From Nocardioides xinjiangensis (GTDB lineage Bacteria > Actinomycetota > Actinomycetes > Propionibacteriales > Nocardioidaceae): a stretch of 64,000 nt of DNA. Location: the NCBI RefSeq assembly GCF_017916455.1, contig NZ_JAFMSY010000002.1:248001-312000 (forward strand), written 5' to 3'. This document shows positions 15,295 through 25,500 of this stretch, in pieces (the stretch's first letter is position 1; the number at the start of each line of letters is the position of its first letter). The position numbers and the translations under genes are program-made. The notes beneath the pieces were generated by a model. That model was not told the origin of the DNA and ran no database searches. It saw nothing but the letters and a program-made list of their open reading frames with translations.

Positions 15295-17880
15295 ATGCAT
15301 CCACGAACACACCGGTCAGCTGGCCGGCCGAGGAAGGCAGCGGCGGTGGCGATGGCCGTCGCGCTGCCGGCGTCGGTCCTGGCCCTGACCCAGGCGCCCG
15401 CCTCGGCGGCGCCACTTCCGGCGCCGTACTCGGCGACCGCCCACGGCGACATCGTCGACCTCGACGTCGACCTGCTCGGACTCGACCTGGCGGGGGTCCA
15501 GGTCGGGCACAGCCTGAGCACGGTCGCCAGCACCGCCACCGGCGGCAGCAGCACCGCCACCTCGGCCAACGTCGGCGGGTCGCTCGCCGACACCGGCCTC
15601 ACGCTGGACGAGCAGACCGCCACGGCCCCGCCGAGCCAGGACCCGGCCGCAGAGACGCTGCTGGCGGTCCCCCTGGCACCGGCGGTCACCGTCGGCGCGG
15701 TCCAGGGCGACACGCAGGCGGCCTGGGAGGGTCCGAACGCCTGTGTCCCGGCGAACGCCGACGGGCACCGCGTGCTGTCCGACGCGCGCACCCAGCTCGC
15801 CGGCCTCACGCTCGCGTCCCTGCCGGGGGTCGGAACGCTCGCCGACGTGGAGGCGTCGGAGACGCGCACCCGGACCTTCCTCGACGACGCGGGCGCGGGT
15901 GGGTCCGACGTGGTCTCCCGCGCGACCACCACCGTCGGCGACATCAGCCTGCTCGGCGACGCGGTGACCGTCGACGTCACCAGCCCGGTCGTCCTCCAGG
16001 CGGAGTCCGACGGCACGAACGGCAGCGCCGGCTACCTGAACCCGCCGACGGTCGTCGCGACGGTCGGCGACCAGCGGATCCCGATCCCGACCAACGGCCA
16101 GCCGCAGCCGATCGACCTGCCCGTGCTGCTCGACCCGCTGGTCAACCTCTCCATCACGGCGTACCCGGCCGAGGACCTGTCCGCGGGCGCGACAGGCGCG
16201 GCGCGGGCGAGCGCCCTGCTGTCCATCGACCTGCAGGTGCTCGACGTCGGGCTCCTCGACGCCGCCGACGTCAGCCTCGACATCGCGCCGATGGCCGTCG
16301 AGGCCGTCGCTCCCGAGGGCGGTGTCGAGTGCGGCGCCGTGGACGACCAGGCGCCGGCCGCCCCGGTGATCGTGACGCCGGCCGACGGGTCCACGACGAA
16401 CGACTCGACGCCGGAGTTCTCCGGCACCGCTGAGCCCGGGTCCACGGTGGTCGTGACCAGCCCGGGCGGCGCCGAGGTCTGCTCCGACGTCGCCGACGCC
16501 ACCGGCGCCTGGAGCTGCACGCCCGGCCAGCCGCTCCCCGACGGCACCAACCCGTACACCGCGACCGCCGAGGACGAAGCCGGGAACGAGTCCCCGGCGA
16601 CCACCACGACGTTCACGGTGGACACCTCGACCTCCGTCGACGTGCTGCTGCCGGCCGACGGATCCACGACGACGGACCCGACTCCCACCATCAGCGGGAG
16701 CGGCGAGCCCGGCGCCTCGATCGAGGTCACGCAGGGCGGTGCCACGGTCTGCACCACCACGGTCGCGCAGGACGGCACCTGGTCGTGCACGCCGGCACTG
16801 CCGCTGCTGCCGGGGGCGAACACGCTGACGGCCACCGCCGAGGACGCGGCCGGCAACACCGCGACCGACACCACGACCGTCACGATCGTGCCCAGCACCG
16901 GCGACACCTCGCCGCCGGCGGCGCCCGACATCACCTCGCCGACCCAGGGCGCGACGGTCCAGGACCCGACGCCGCTGATCACCGGCACCGGTGAGTCCGG
17001 CGCCACGGTCACGGTCAGCGAGGGCACGACCGTGCTGTGCACCGCCGTGGTGCGCGCCGACGGCACCTGGTCGTGCTCCTCGACGGTCACGCTCCCGCTC
17101 GGTCCGCACACCGTCACGGCCACGCAGACCGACCCCAGCGGCAACACCGGTCCCGCCGACTCGGTGACGTTCACCGTCGTGGCCGGCCCCGGTGACACCG
17201 ACGGCGACGGGCTGCCGGACCAGCAGGAGGTCACGATCGGCACCGACCCGAACGACCCCGACACCGACAACGACGGGCTCAGTGACGGCCAGGAGGTCAA
17301 CACGACCCACACCGACCCGCTCGACGCCGACTCCGACGACGACGGGCTCACCGACGGGGCGGAGGTCAACGTCCACGGCACCGACCCGAACGACCGGGAC
17401 ACCGACGGTGACGGGATCACCGACGGTCGCGAGGTCGCCGGGGTCCGGATCCGCGAGCGCTTCGAGGTGTGCGGGAAGAAGGCCCGCAACTCGATCGTCG
17501 TGCGGACGAACCCGCTGCGCAAGGACACCGACAAGGACGGCCTGTCCGACGGCAAGGAGGTGCGGGGCTACAAGATCAAGCAGAAGGTGAAGACCAGGAA
17601 GAAGACCTTCGTGATCGGCATGACCCGTTCCAACCCCACCAGGAAGGACACCGACCGCGACGGCCTGCAGGACAAGGTCGAGATGACCGGCAAGGCCAAC
17701 AAGCGGTGGGGCAAGGACAAGACCGACCCCACCAAGTGCGACACCGACCGTGGCGGCGTCCGCGACGGCGCGGAGGTCCGGGCGAGGTCCAACCCGGCCG
17801 ACTGGCGCTCGGGACCGCGTGACCCGCGGATCCGCAGCGGCCGGCTGGCCAACGGCGCCGAGACCTACGGCATCGGCTGA
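15295..17880 (+). CDS. Secreted protein with bacterial Ig-like repeats and thrombospondin type-3 calcium repeats
   Basis: 861 aa with a Sec signal peptide ending near 'ASAAP' (residue about 39). Residues about 40-355 form a Thr/Val-rich beta domain with no family I can name with confidence (possibly a 'choice-of-anchor' type region). Three bacterial Ig-like repeats follow (about 360-640), each with 'ITSPTQG/TPADGST...GSGEPG' openings and a Cys pair. From about 640 there are TSP3-like calcium motifs of the form DTDxDGLxDGxEV, interrupted by basic inserts ('REVAGVRIRERFEV', 'KEVRGYKIKQKV'). No sortase signal or membrane anchor is present. The ATG at 15295 has an AGGGGG site 6 nt upstream. It is likely a surface or matrix adhesin-like protein; function is unknown. 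The C-terminal module reappears in the SGNH protein at 18822. Confidence 0.75.
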   Translation: MHPRTHRSAGRPRKAAAVAMAVALPASVLALTQAPASAAPLPAPYSATAHGDIVDLDVDLLGLDLAGVQVGHSLSTVASTATGGSSTATSANVGGSLADTGLTLDEQTATAPPSQDPAAETLLAVPLAPAVTVGAVQGDTQAAWEGPNACVPANADGHRVLSDARTQLAGLTLASLPGVGTLADVEASETRTRTFLDDAGAGGSDVVSRATTTVGDISLLGDAVTVDVTSPVVLQAESDGTNGSAGYLNPPTVVATVGDQRIPIPTNGQPQPIDLPVLLDPLVNLSITAYPAEDLSAGATGAARASALLSIDLQVLDVGLLDAADVSLDIAPMAVEAVAPEGGVECGAVDDQAPAAPVIVTPADGSTTNDSTPEFSGTAEPGSTVVVTSPGGAEVCSDVADATGAWSCTPGQPLPDGTNPYTATAEDEAGNESPATTTTFTVDTSTSVDVLLPADGSTTTDPTPTISGSGEPGASIEVTQGGATVCTTTVAQDGTWSCTPALPLLPGANTLTATAEDAAGNTATDTTTVTIVPSTGDTSPPAAPDITSPTQGATVQDPTPLITGTGESGATVTVSEGTTVLCTAVVRADGTWSCSSTVTLPLGPHTVTATQTDPSGNTGPADSVTFTVVAGPGDTDGDGLPDQQEVTIGTDPNDPDTDNDGLSDGQEVNTTHTDPLDADSDDDGLTDGAEVNVHGTDPNDRDTDGDGITDGREVAGVRIRERFEVCGKKARNSIVVRTNPLRKDTDKDGLSDGKEVRGYKIKQKVKTRKKTFVIGMTRSNPTRKDTDRDGLQDKVEMTGKANKRWGKDKTDPTKCDTDRGGVRDGAEVRARSNPADWRSGPRDPRIRSGRLANGAETYGIG

Positions 17881-17893
17881 GCGACACGACCGG

Positions 17894-17933
17894 GACCGGG
17901 GTCCCGGGCAGGTGACTGCCCGGGACCCCGGTC
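17894..17933 (+). terminator. Terminator hairpin after the Ig/TSP3 protein
   Basis: Perfect 18-nt arms with a GTGA loop begin 13 nt after the stop codon. It lies upstream of the next gene's own promoter, so the two genes are separate units. Confidence 0.7.
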
Positions 17934-17950
17934 CTTCGCCGTCCGGGCAC

Positions 17951-17956
17951 TACGCT
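17951..17956 (+). promoter_or_regulatory. -10 element (TACGCT), leaderless promoter of the methyltransferase at 17964
   Basis: TACGCT is followed by 7 nt and the GTG at 17964. No Shine-Dalgarno sequence intervenes. Confidence 0.5.
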
Positions 17957-17963
17957 CCGGGAC

Positions 17964-18782
17964 GTGGACGATCACCAGCCGCAGTCGGTCCGCGTCGAGC
18001 GCAGGGCCGTCTCGGAGCAGGAGTCACGACGGGCCAACGGCCCGGACTGGGACCGGTACGCCGACGAGTACCAGGCCACGCACGGCGCCTTCCTCGGCGA
18101 CGCGGGGTTCGTCTGGGGGCCGGAGGGGCACACCGAGGACGAGCTGGGCGTGCTCGGCGACGTCGCCGGTCGTGACGTCCTCGAGGTCGGCAGCGGCGCC
18201 GGCCAGTGTTCGCGCTGGGTGCGCACCCGCGGCGGACGAGGGTTCGGCCTCGACCTCTCCCACCGCCAGCTCCAGCACTCCCGGCGGCTCGACCAGGAGA
18301 CGGGCGTGCGTGTCCCGTCGGTGCGGGGCACCGCCACGGACCTCCCGTTCTCCGACGCCAGCTTCGACATCGTCTTCTGCTCCTTCGGCGCACTGCAGTT
18401 CGTCAGCGACATCGATGCCGCCCTCACCGAGGTGGCCAGGGTCCTGCGCCCGGGCGGGCGCTTCGCGTTCTCGGTCACCCACCCGACGCGGTGGATGTTC
18501 CCCGACGACCCCGGCGAGGCCGGCCTGACCGCGACCCAGTCCTACTGGGACCGCACCCCCTACGTGGAGGTCGACGACGCGACCGGAGTGGTCTCCTACG
18601 TCGAGCACCACCGCACGCTGGGTGACTGGGTGCGGCTGCTGGCCGGGCACCGGTTCACCCTCGTCGACCTCGTGGAGCCGGAGTGGCCCGAGGACAACCA
18701 GCGGGTGTGGGGCGGCTGGTCACGGGCGCGTGGGCTGCTGACACCGGGCACCGCGATCTTCGTGGCGCACCTGGCGGGCTGA
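17964..18782 (+). CDS. Class I SAM-dependent methyltransferase
   Basis: 272 aa. Motif I '[14 protein letters not shown]' (about 71-84) binds S-adenosylmethionine. '[10 protein letters not shown]' supplies the acidic ribose-binding residue. '[20 protein letters not shown]' matches the UbiE/COQ5-Methyltransf_11 group, followed by '[16 protein letters not shown]'. The substrate is unknown. A GTG start at 17964 follows a leaderless-type -10. The gene is short, cytosolic and sits between two secreted TSP3-repeat proteins without obvious coupling. In other actinobacteria similar small methyltransferases are free-standing. Confidence 0.82.
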   Translation: MDDHQPQSVRVERRAVSEQESRRANGPDWDRYADEYQATHGAFLGDAGFVWGPEGHTEDELGVLGDVAGRDVLEVGSGAGQCSRWVRTRGGRGFGLDLSHRQLQHSRRLDQETGVRVPSVRGTATDLPFSDASFDIVFCSFGALQFVSDIDAALTEVARVLRPGGRFAFSVTHPTRWMFPDDPGEAGLTATQSYWDRTPYVEVDDATGVVSYVEHHRTLGDWVRLLAGHRFTLVDLVEPEWPEDNQRVWGGWSRARGLLTPGTAIFVAHLAG

Positions 18783-18810
18783 CCCGGCGGCCGGAGCCCC
18801 CCGGTCGGGG

Positions 18811-18816
18811 TAGCCT
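18811..18816 (+). promoter_or_regulatory. -10 element (TAGCCT), leaderless promoter of the SGNH hydrolase
   Basis: TAGCCT is followed by 5 nt and the ATG at 18822, with no ribosome-binding site between. Confidence 0.45.
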
Positions 18817-18821
18817 GCGCC

Positions 18822-20075
18822 ATGCGCGCGTCCCGACCCGACCGGCACCCGCGACGCCGTGTGGTGCTGACCGCGCTCGCCGCGGTCGCTGCCGGCACCT
18901 GCGCGTGCCTGACCGCGACCCCCGTCGGGGCGGGCACCGCGTCGCCGGCCGCACCCGTCGCGGCCGCCGCCCGAGCAGCCCCCATCGCCGACCGAGACCG
19001 TGACGGGCTCAGCGACCGCAGGGAGCTCGGCGCGACCGCCGCGTCGCGCCCGTCGCTCGCCCCGCTCACCACGGCGCTCGCGCGGCGGCGCAGCCAGCCG
19101 GTCCGGCTGCTCTTCCTCGGCTCGTCCACCACCTACGGCGTCGGGGCGAGCTCGCCGGCGGCCGGCTTCGTCGACCAGGTGGTCGCGCGGCTGCAGGCGC
19201 GCTTCCCGGCGGCCCCCGCTGCGCCGTCGCCCCCGCGCGGCCTGGGCGAGAGCACCGACCGCCCGGACGAGGATCCCGGCGTCCAGGGCATCAACGGCGG
19301 CGTGGGCGGCTCGACCGCGGCCACCTACGTCACCGACGCCCACGAGTACGCCGTCCGCGTGCTGCGACCCGCCTGCGTCGTCCACCTGATCGGGTCCAAC
19401 GACTCCGTCGCCGAGGTGCCGCCCGCGACCTTCGCCACGCAGGTGGAGGCGGTCGTGCGTCGCATCGACGCCGCCAGCGACCGACGGCCGTGCCACGTGC
19501 TGCTCCAGCCCGTGCGTCGCTACCAGGTCGACCTCGAGGCGTGGCGGGCCTATCGCGACGCGCTGCAGCAGCTCGCGGTCCGGCTCCCGCGGGCGACCTT
19601 CGTCGACCTCGGCAGCACCTTCGAGGCCCACGACGCCCTCGGCGCGGACCCCCACGACCTCATCGGACCGGACGCCGTCCACCTCACCGACGCCGGCCAC
19701 GCGCTGCTCGCCCGCACGCTCACCGACGCCCTCGCGCTGACGCGCAGGGGACTCGGCACCGGCACCGACCCGCGGCGCGCCGACACCGACCGCGACGGCA
19801 TCGCCGACGGACGCGAGGTCCGCGGCTACGTCTTGCGCCAGCGCGTGGTCGCCTGTTCCGGAGCGGTGCGCCAGCGCTTCCGGAGCGCGAGCGTCGCCTG
19901 GCTCGAAGACACCGACGGCGACGGCCTCGCCGACCGGCAGGAGGCCGGCGGCCACCGGCTCAGGGACGGTCGCGTCGTCCGGACCGACCCGTCCGACGCC
20001 GACACCGATGGGGACCGGCGCAGCGACGGCCGCGAGGCCGCGCGCCGAGGGGCGGATCCCACCACGTGCGAGTGA
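18822..20075 (+). CDS. Secreted SGNH/GDSL-type hydrolase flanked by thrombospondin type-3 motifs
   Basis: 417 aa. The N-terminus has a twin-Arg-like RRR followed by an Ala-rich hydrophobic segment (about 13-35), so it is exported. A single calcium motif 'DRDRDGLSDRREL' precedes the catalytic domain (about 92-310). Block I is 'LLFLGSSTTYG' (Ser102 nucleophile), block III is 'LIGSND' (oxyanion Asn), and block V is 'GPDAVHLTDAGH' (catalytic Asp-His). The C-terminus has three or more TSP3-like motifs ('DTDRDGIADGREVRGY', 'DTDGDGLADRQEAGG', 'DTDGDRRSDGREA') and ends in a Cys. The likely reaction is ester hydrolysis on an extracellular glycan or lipid; the substrate is unknown. The calcium module resembles that of the protein at 15295, which suggests the two work at the same surface. 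Confidence 0.82.
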   Translation: MRASRPDRHPRRRVVLTALAAVAAGTCACLTATPVGAGTASPAAPVAAAARAAPIADRDRDGLSDRRELGATAASRPSLAPLTTALARRRSQPVRLLFLGSSTTYGVGASSPAAGFVDQVVARLQARFPAAPAAPSPPRGLGESTDRPDEDPGVQGINGGVGGSTAATYVTDAHEYAVRVLRPACVVHLIGSNDSVAEVPPATFATQVEAVVRRIDAASDRRPCHVLLQPVRRYQVDLEAWRAYRDALQQLAVRLPRATFVDLGSTFEAHDALGADPHDLIGPDAVHLTDAGHALLARTLTDALALTRRGLGTGTDPRRADTDRDGIADGREVRGYVLRQRVVACSGAVRQRFRSASVAWLEDTDGDGLADRQEAGGHRLRDGRVVRTDPSDADTDGDRRSDGREAARRGADPTTCE

Positions 20076-20076
20076 C

Positions 20077-20104
20077 GGCCGGCGGGCCCGACGGCCCGCC
20101 GGCC
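20077..20104. terminator. Terminator hairpin between convergent genes
   Basis: Perfect 12-nt arms GGCCGGCGGGCC / GGCCCGCCGGCC with a CGAC loop begin 1 nt after the SGNH hydrolase stop. The site also lies 22 nt past the DUF3068 gene on the other strand. Confidence 0.7.
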
Positions 20105-20126
20105 GGGAGGCACAGTCGGAACAGCC

Positions 20127-21110
20127 TCAGGCGGCGTGCGACGGCGAGCGCCGGCGGAGCATGGCGAGGCCGGCCACGAGCAGCAGCAGGCCGATGACGC
20201 CACCCACGATCGGCACCCAGATGCGGATCGCCTTGAGCTGGGTGGCGAGGGCGGAGTAGGTGTCGACGTTGTCGGAGATCGTCTCGGGGTTGTAGCCGAT
20301 GGTCACGTCGGTCAGGGTCGCGACCTGCTCGCCCTCGTACTCGGCGACGCTGAGCTGGTCCTCCTGGCCGCGGATGATCACGCCGGTCTCCGGCTCGATC
20401 CACAAGGTGCGGGTGTTGGAGTAGACGCGGTCGATGGTGACGTCGCCCTCCTCGTCGATGTCGAAGAAGGAGGCGGGAGCGGTGACGGTGCCGACGGTCG
20501 TCGCCGGGATCACCTGCTCGAAGCGGTACACCTCGAGCCCCTCGATGGTCTCGACCTCCTCGAACTCGATCTCGGGCGCCTCGCGCAGCGAGCCGTCCCA
20601 GAAGCGGTATGTCTTCTTCTCGGTCCGGAAGGGGAACTTGAAGTAGAGGCCCTCGAAGCCGACGGTGTCCTTCACCTCCACGCCCCGGTCGTCGGCCGTC
20701 GTGCTGGTGTAGGTGTCGCAGCACTTGACCGTCTCGCCGGTGTGCCGGTCGAAGGCGACCAGGTCGTGGGTGCCGGACCGGGGCGGGTTGTCGGCGCTGA
20801 TCTCGGCGCCGGGCTCGTCGGTGTAGACCAGGGTCTCCCACACGGCGATGTCGCGGCCGAGCTCGTCGCTGGCCGCCTCCGAGGCCTCGACGTCGCCCAC
20901 GACGTTGCGGGTCGAGACCAGGTCGACGGTGATCTCCTGCTGGCTGGCGATGTCGAAGATCGTGGCGCCCCGGCCCTCCGAGACCGAGACCGTGTCCTGG
21001 TCGAGCGGGACCACGGCCAGCCGGTCGTAGGCGTAGAACCGGGCCAGCAGCGCCACCCCGAGGACGAACACGCCCAAGCCCGTCAAGATGACGCCTAGCT
21101 TCTTACCCAC
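20127..21110 (-). CDS. DUF3068 (PorA-family) membrane-anchored protein
   Basis: 327 aa. An N-terminal transmembrane helix (about 5-27), a long extracytoplasmic beta-rich region with the conserved 'DRHTGETVKCCDTYTS' double Cys and 'KFPFRTEKKTYRFWDG', and a second helix near the C-terminus (about 297-319) before a basic tail. This matches the DUF3068 family, whose M. tuberculosis member (from memory Rv0227c) sits divergent to the acyltransferase Rv0228. The same divergent arrangement occurs here with the acyltransferase at 21260. The biochemical role is unknown, but the family tracks with envelope glycolipid export. The GTG at 21110 follows a GGGAG site at 5-nt spacing. Confidence 0.85.
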   Translation of the reverse strand: MGKKLGVILTGLGVFVLGVALLARFYAYDRLAVVPLDQDTVSVSEGRGATIFDIASQQEITVDLVSTRNVVGDVEASEAASDELGRDIAVWETLVYTDEPGAEISADNPPRSGTHDLVAFDRHTGETVKCCDTYTSTTADDRGVEVKDTVGFEGLYFKFPFRTEKKTYRFWDGSLREAPEIEFEEVETIEGLEVYRFEQVIPATTVGTVTAPASFFDIDEEGDVTIDRVYSNTRTLWIEPETGVIIRGQEDQLSVAEYEGEQVATLTDVTIGYNPETISDNVDTYSALATQLKAIRIWVPIVGGVIGLLLLVAGLAMLRRRSPSHAA

Positions 21111-21259
21111 CTGTGCTCCCTCGATGTGTTGGTGGTCACGCGACGGCGGAACGTTACCAGCCGGTCACCTCGCCGGCACCGAACTCGGCGGGACCGCCGC
21201 CCGGGCGCCACGACGCCGGTGACGGGGCCCGTCGGGAGCGGCGTGCGACACTCGCCCGC

Positions 21260-22531
21260 ATGCTGCACCGCGACCGTCCCGGCTCCCCGGTCGCCTTCCC
21301 CGCGCTCGACTCGCTGCGGGCGGTCGCCGCGGTCGCCGTCCTCGCCACGCACGCCGCCTTCTGGGCCGGGGCGTACGCGCACCCGGTCTACGGGACGGCG
21401 CTGTCCCGGCTCGACGTGGGTGTGGCGGTGTTCTTCGTGCTCTCCGGCTTCCTGCTGTCCCGGCCGTGGATCGCCCGACACCGCGACGGGATGCCGCCGC
21501 CCTCGACGACGCACTACCTCTGGAAGCGGGCGCTGCGCCTGGTCCCGGTGTACGTCGTCACGGCCGTCGCTGCGCTGACCCTGCTGCCCGGCAACCGCGG
21601 GGCGGGCACCGGCCAGTGGGTCTCGACGCTGCTGCTCGCCGACATCTACGCCGACGACCGCCTGCCCGACGGGCTCACGCAGATGTGGAGCCTTGCGACC
21701 GAGGTGGCCTTCTACCTCGTGCTGCCGCTGCTGATGTGGCTGAGCCTCTCGCGCGGTCGCGGCGGTCGCCGCGGTGCCGACCGCCTGGGGCTCCTCGCCC
21801 TGGCGATGACGGGGACGACCGTCGTGTGGCTGATGGACCTCTCGGTGCGCTGGGACGGCGGGGGGACGATGATCCGGCTCTGGCTGCCGTCCTACCTGGT
21901 GTGGTTCGCCGCCGGCATCCTCCTGGCGTCGTACGACGTCCGCTCCCGCGCGGACTGCGCCGCCACCGACCGTGCGACGGCCGTGGTGCGCGAGCTCGGC
22001 CGCTCCCCCGGCCTGTGCTGGCTGGCCGCCGGGGCGCTGTTCGTCATCGCGGCGACCCCGCTCGCGGGACCACCCGACCTGGCGCCGACCACCCTGGGCG
22101 CGGCGCTGACGAAGAACCTGCTCTACGCGGCGATCGCCGGCTTCGTCATCCTGCCCGGGATCTTCGCGCCGGCCGACGGGCGGTTCGCGCGGGTGCTGGC
22201 CTCACCGGCGCTGCGACACGTGGGCCACCTGTCGTACGGCATCTTCTGCGTGCACCTGCTGCTGCTCGAGCTCGTCGCCGACTGGCGTGACATGCCGCTG
22301 TTCGAGGGGCGCGGCGTCGAGCTGTTCGTGCTGACCCTGGCAGCGTCGCTCGTCGTCTCCGAGGTGCTTCACCGGGTCGTGGAGCGCCCGGCCCTGCGCC
22401 TGCGCGACGTCCGGAGCGGCAGGCGCACGTCGCCCGCGACCAGCGCGCCCAGCGCCACCGCGACCAGCAGCTGGGGCAGCAGCAGCGCCCCCGCCCAGCC
22501 GTCGGCGGAGCCCAGCGGCCGCCACCAGTAG
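21260..22531 (+). CDS. Membrane acyltransferase (acyltransferase_3 family), copy A
   Basis: 423 aa with about ten predicted membrane helices. The family signature is clear: 'LDSLRAVAAVAVLATHAAF' with the catalytic-type His, 'FFVLSGFLLSRPW', 'MWSLATEVAFYL' and 'LSYGIFCVHLLLLE'. Such enzymes move acetyl, succinyl or other acyl groups from the cytosol onto envelope carbohydrates. The best positional analogue I know is mycobacterial Rv0228 (TmaT, trehalose-mycolate acetylation), also divergent from a DUF3068 gene. The start is the ATG at 21260; the upstream open frame has no hydrophobic or conserved residues. A GACACT -10 lies 7 nt upstream. The last 163 nt overlap, tail to tail, the 3' end of the AftD-like gene. 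They code a low-complexity Ser/Ala/Pro tail. Confidence 0.85.
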   Translation: MLHRDRPGSPVAFPALDSLRAVAAVAVLATHAAFWAGAYAHPVYGTALSRLDVGVAVFFVLSGFLLSRPWIARHRDGMPPPSTTHYLWKRALRLVPVYVVTAVAALTLLPGNRGAGTGQWVSTLLLADIYADDRLPDGLTQMWSLATEVAFYLVLPLLMWLSLSRGRGGRRGADRLGLLALAMTGTTVVWLMDLSVRWDGGGTMIRLWLPSYLVWFAAGILLASYDVRSRADCAATDRATAVVRELGRSPGLCWLAAGALFVIAATPLAGPPDLAPTTLGAALTKNLLYAAIAGFVILPGIFAPADGRFARVLASPALRHVGHLSYGIFCVHLLLLELVADWRDMPLFEGRGVELFVLTLAASLVVSEVLHRVVERPALRLRDVRSGRRTSPATSAPSATATSSWGSSSAPAQPSAEPSGRHQ

Positions 22532-25500
22532 ACCAGGCCCGCGACGACGACGGGCAGACCTGCCGCCCACGCCACCGACGCGCCGGTGAGCCAGCGGCGC
22601 GCCACGACCGACGCCGCCGCACCGGCGAGGCCCACGGCGAGGCCCAGCCACCCGAGGACGAGGCCGAGGGCCGCCGCCCCCGCGACGGGCACGACCCAGT
22701 CGGCCACGCGGGTGCCGCAGGGCTCCGGGACCTGCCGCGGGCGGCGCCGGCCGGGGTGGCGACCGACGAGCGCCGTGCCCAGGAGCGCGGCCAGCAGGAC
22801 ACCTCCGACGGCGAGCGCTGCCCGGTAGGTCAGGTCGGGGGCGTAGCGCACGTCGAGGGAGGTGACGCCCGCGGGCACGTGCCAGGCCTGCTGCCAGCCG
22901 TCGACCACCAGCGGCGCGGCCGAAGACCCGTCCGGCAGCTCGGCCCGCCAGCCGCGGTTGACGTTGTGGCGCAGGGCGACGACGGCGCCGCCCGACCCCT
23001 CGACGTCGACGGACGCCGTCACGGGTGACGGGGCGGCCACGGTCGCCGGCGACGCGGCGACGGCGTCGACCGCAGCGGGGCGCGCGAAGGTGACGGCCGT
23101 CGGCCGGAAGGCGGGCGCCGGCGCCGCCACCACGCGCGTGGCGCCCGTGTCGAGGGGCACTGTCGCCGGGCCACAGGCCCGCGCCGGCAGCGTCTCGGCG
23201 TCGAAGAGCTGGCGCGGCGAGGCCGTCACGCTGCTCGCGAGGAGGGTGCCGCCCACGCGCAGGGTCGGGCCGAAGCCGCACCCGATGTCGACGGGGATGT
23301 CGGACAGGGTGAGCGGCAGCCGCTTCGTGCCCGGGAGCCGCAGCTCGCTCACCCCGACCGGCAGGGGCTCCTGGTCGCCACCCCGGGAGCGACCGTAGGC
23401 CCGCTCCTGCCCGATGACCCGAAGCGAGACCCGGGAGGCCCGGAACGGCTCGAGGTCGGCTCGGCCGGACGCGTCGAGCCTGACGACCTGTCGCCCGCCG
23501 GGGTGCACCACCTCCAGCCGGGTCGGCCGCGACGCGGCAGCCCCGCGGTCGAGCGAGAGCCGGACCTCGCGGACCGGACGCTCCCCGATCCAGGACAGGT
23601 CGAGGGTCGGCTCGGAGTCGTCCCGGCCCGCGAGCCAGGTCGTGCCGGGGCGGCCGTCGATCGCCGCCAGCGCGGACGCCCGCGCGTCGTCGACGGCGCT
23701 CGAGGAGGCGCTGACGTTGACCAGCTGGTCCCTGAGCATCAGCCCGGTCAGCGCGTCACCCGCGAGCGGACGCACCTCCAGGGACACCCCGTAGTCCGCC
23801 CCGGTCCCGAGCCACACCGTCCGGTCGACCACTCCGCCGCCCTCGTCCGGGCGGGCACGGTCGGGGGCGCAGCGCACGTCGTCGTCCACCTCCACGCAGG
23901 CGTCGAGGGACGGTCCGGCCGACAGCAGCACGTGGTCGGGCGGCCCCCACGCGGCCGGCACCTCGGGCAGCACGAGCGTGCGGTCCAGGTCGAGCCCCTC
24001 GGCACGGACCTCGGCGACCGCCAGCTCCGTCGCGGAGCCGGCGTCGTCCGCAGCACGCACCCGCACCCACGACGTCGTGCCGTCCGGGAGGTCGACGACG
24101 ACCGGCACCCCGGGCGGGGCGCCCACGGGCGCCGAGCTGCCGGCTCCGGTCTCCACGACGATCCTCGGGGCTCGGTCGGTCGCCGTCTCCCCGGTCACCA
24201 CGGTGACCCGACCGACCTCCGTCGGTTCCTCCAGCTCGACCTCGACCCACGGCTTCTCACCTCCCGGCGGGCCCGACTCCCACTGCGTCCCCGGCAGGCC
24301 GTCGAAGGCCGCGTAGGGAAGCGCCTCGGGCAGGACAGGGCCGACGGTGTCGGCGTACGCGCGCGACCCGGACGCGGTGACCGACCGCGCCCCGAGGAGG
24401 CGGGCGGTGGTCTCCCACCGGCCGGCGTCGGCGGGGAGGTAGTCGCGGGCGGGCGCGCCGCGCCGACCGTCGTCCTCGGTCGCCAAGGTGGCCGAGCGCC
24501 CGTCGTGCACGCGGGCGAAGGTCGCCTCGCGGCGCCGCAGCCCGTCGGTGAGGAGCAGGGGCCCGCGCGGTGAGCGCCCTGCGCCCGGCTCGTCGGCGTC
24601 GACCGCCAGCACCGCGGGCGCGTCCCCGAGCAGGCCGACGTCGAGCAGGCCGAGGAGGTCCTCCGGACCACCCACGACGACCGGTGGGGCCTCGGCGGCG
24701 GCCGCGTCCGACGCACCCGTCACCGCGTATACCTCGACGGCCGGGTACGACGCGTGCCATCCGCCCTCGGCGACGAGCGTCGCGCCGCTGTCCGTCTCCA
24801 GGCGGGTGAGTCCGCCGACGTCCGGGCCGAAGTCGGCCACCTTGACCAGCCCGGGCGACTGCTCGATGGCCTGGTGCACGAGCACCGGGACGGGGACGTC
24901 GTCGGAGGGGCGCAGGTCGTTGCGCACCACGAGAAGCCCCACCCCGGCGCGCGCCAGGAAGGGGGCGAGCCCGTCCGACGGCTCCCCCGTCGCGAGCCGC
25001 TGCTCGACGGCGTCGAGCATGCGGATGTTGCCCGGCGGCGCCAGGGGCACCGCGTTGCGCACCGCCCACCCCGACACCCCGTAGGACTGGGCGGGCTCGT
25101 CCTCGGGCGTGCCCCAGAGGTAGGTGGCGAAGCTGGAGCCCGGCACGAGGAGGGCCGTGCCGCGGTCGGGGTCGCGGCCGCCCTCGGCCTCGAGCCAGGC
25201 GACGGCGCGCTGCCAGTAGCCCGGCACGTCCTCGAAGTCCTGCGTCGGGGAGAGCCGGCCGGCCAGGGCCGGGCTGGCCACGCCGGCGACGGCGACGCTC
25301 GCGAGGACGAGGAGCCCGACGCTCGCCGTGCGCGGCCCGTCCTCCAGCCGCGAGCGCCAGTCACGCCGGCCGGCCGCGGGCTGGACGGCCTCCGCGAGGA
25401 CGCCGAGCAGGTGGGCGAGGCCGAGCACCAGGGGCAGCCGGAGCGCCGGGTCGAACTTGTGCACGTTGCGCAGCGGCGCGAGGGGATCGTCGAGGGCCGC

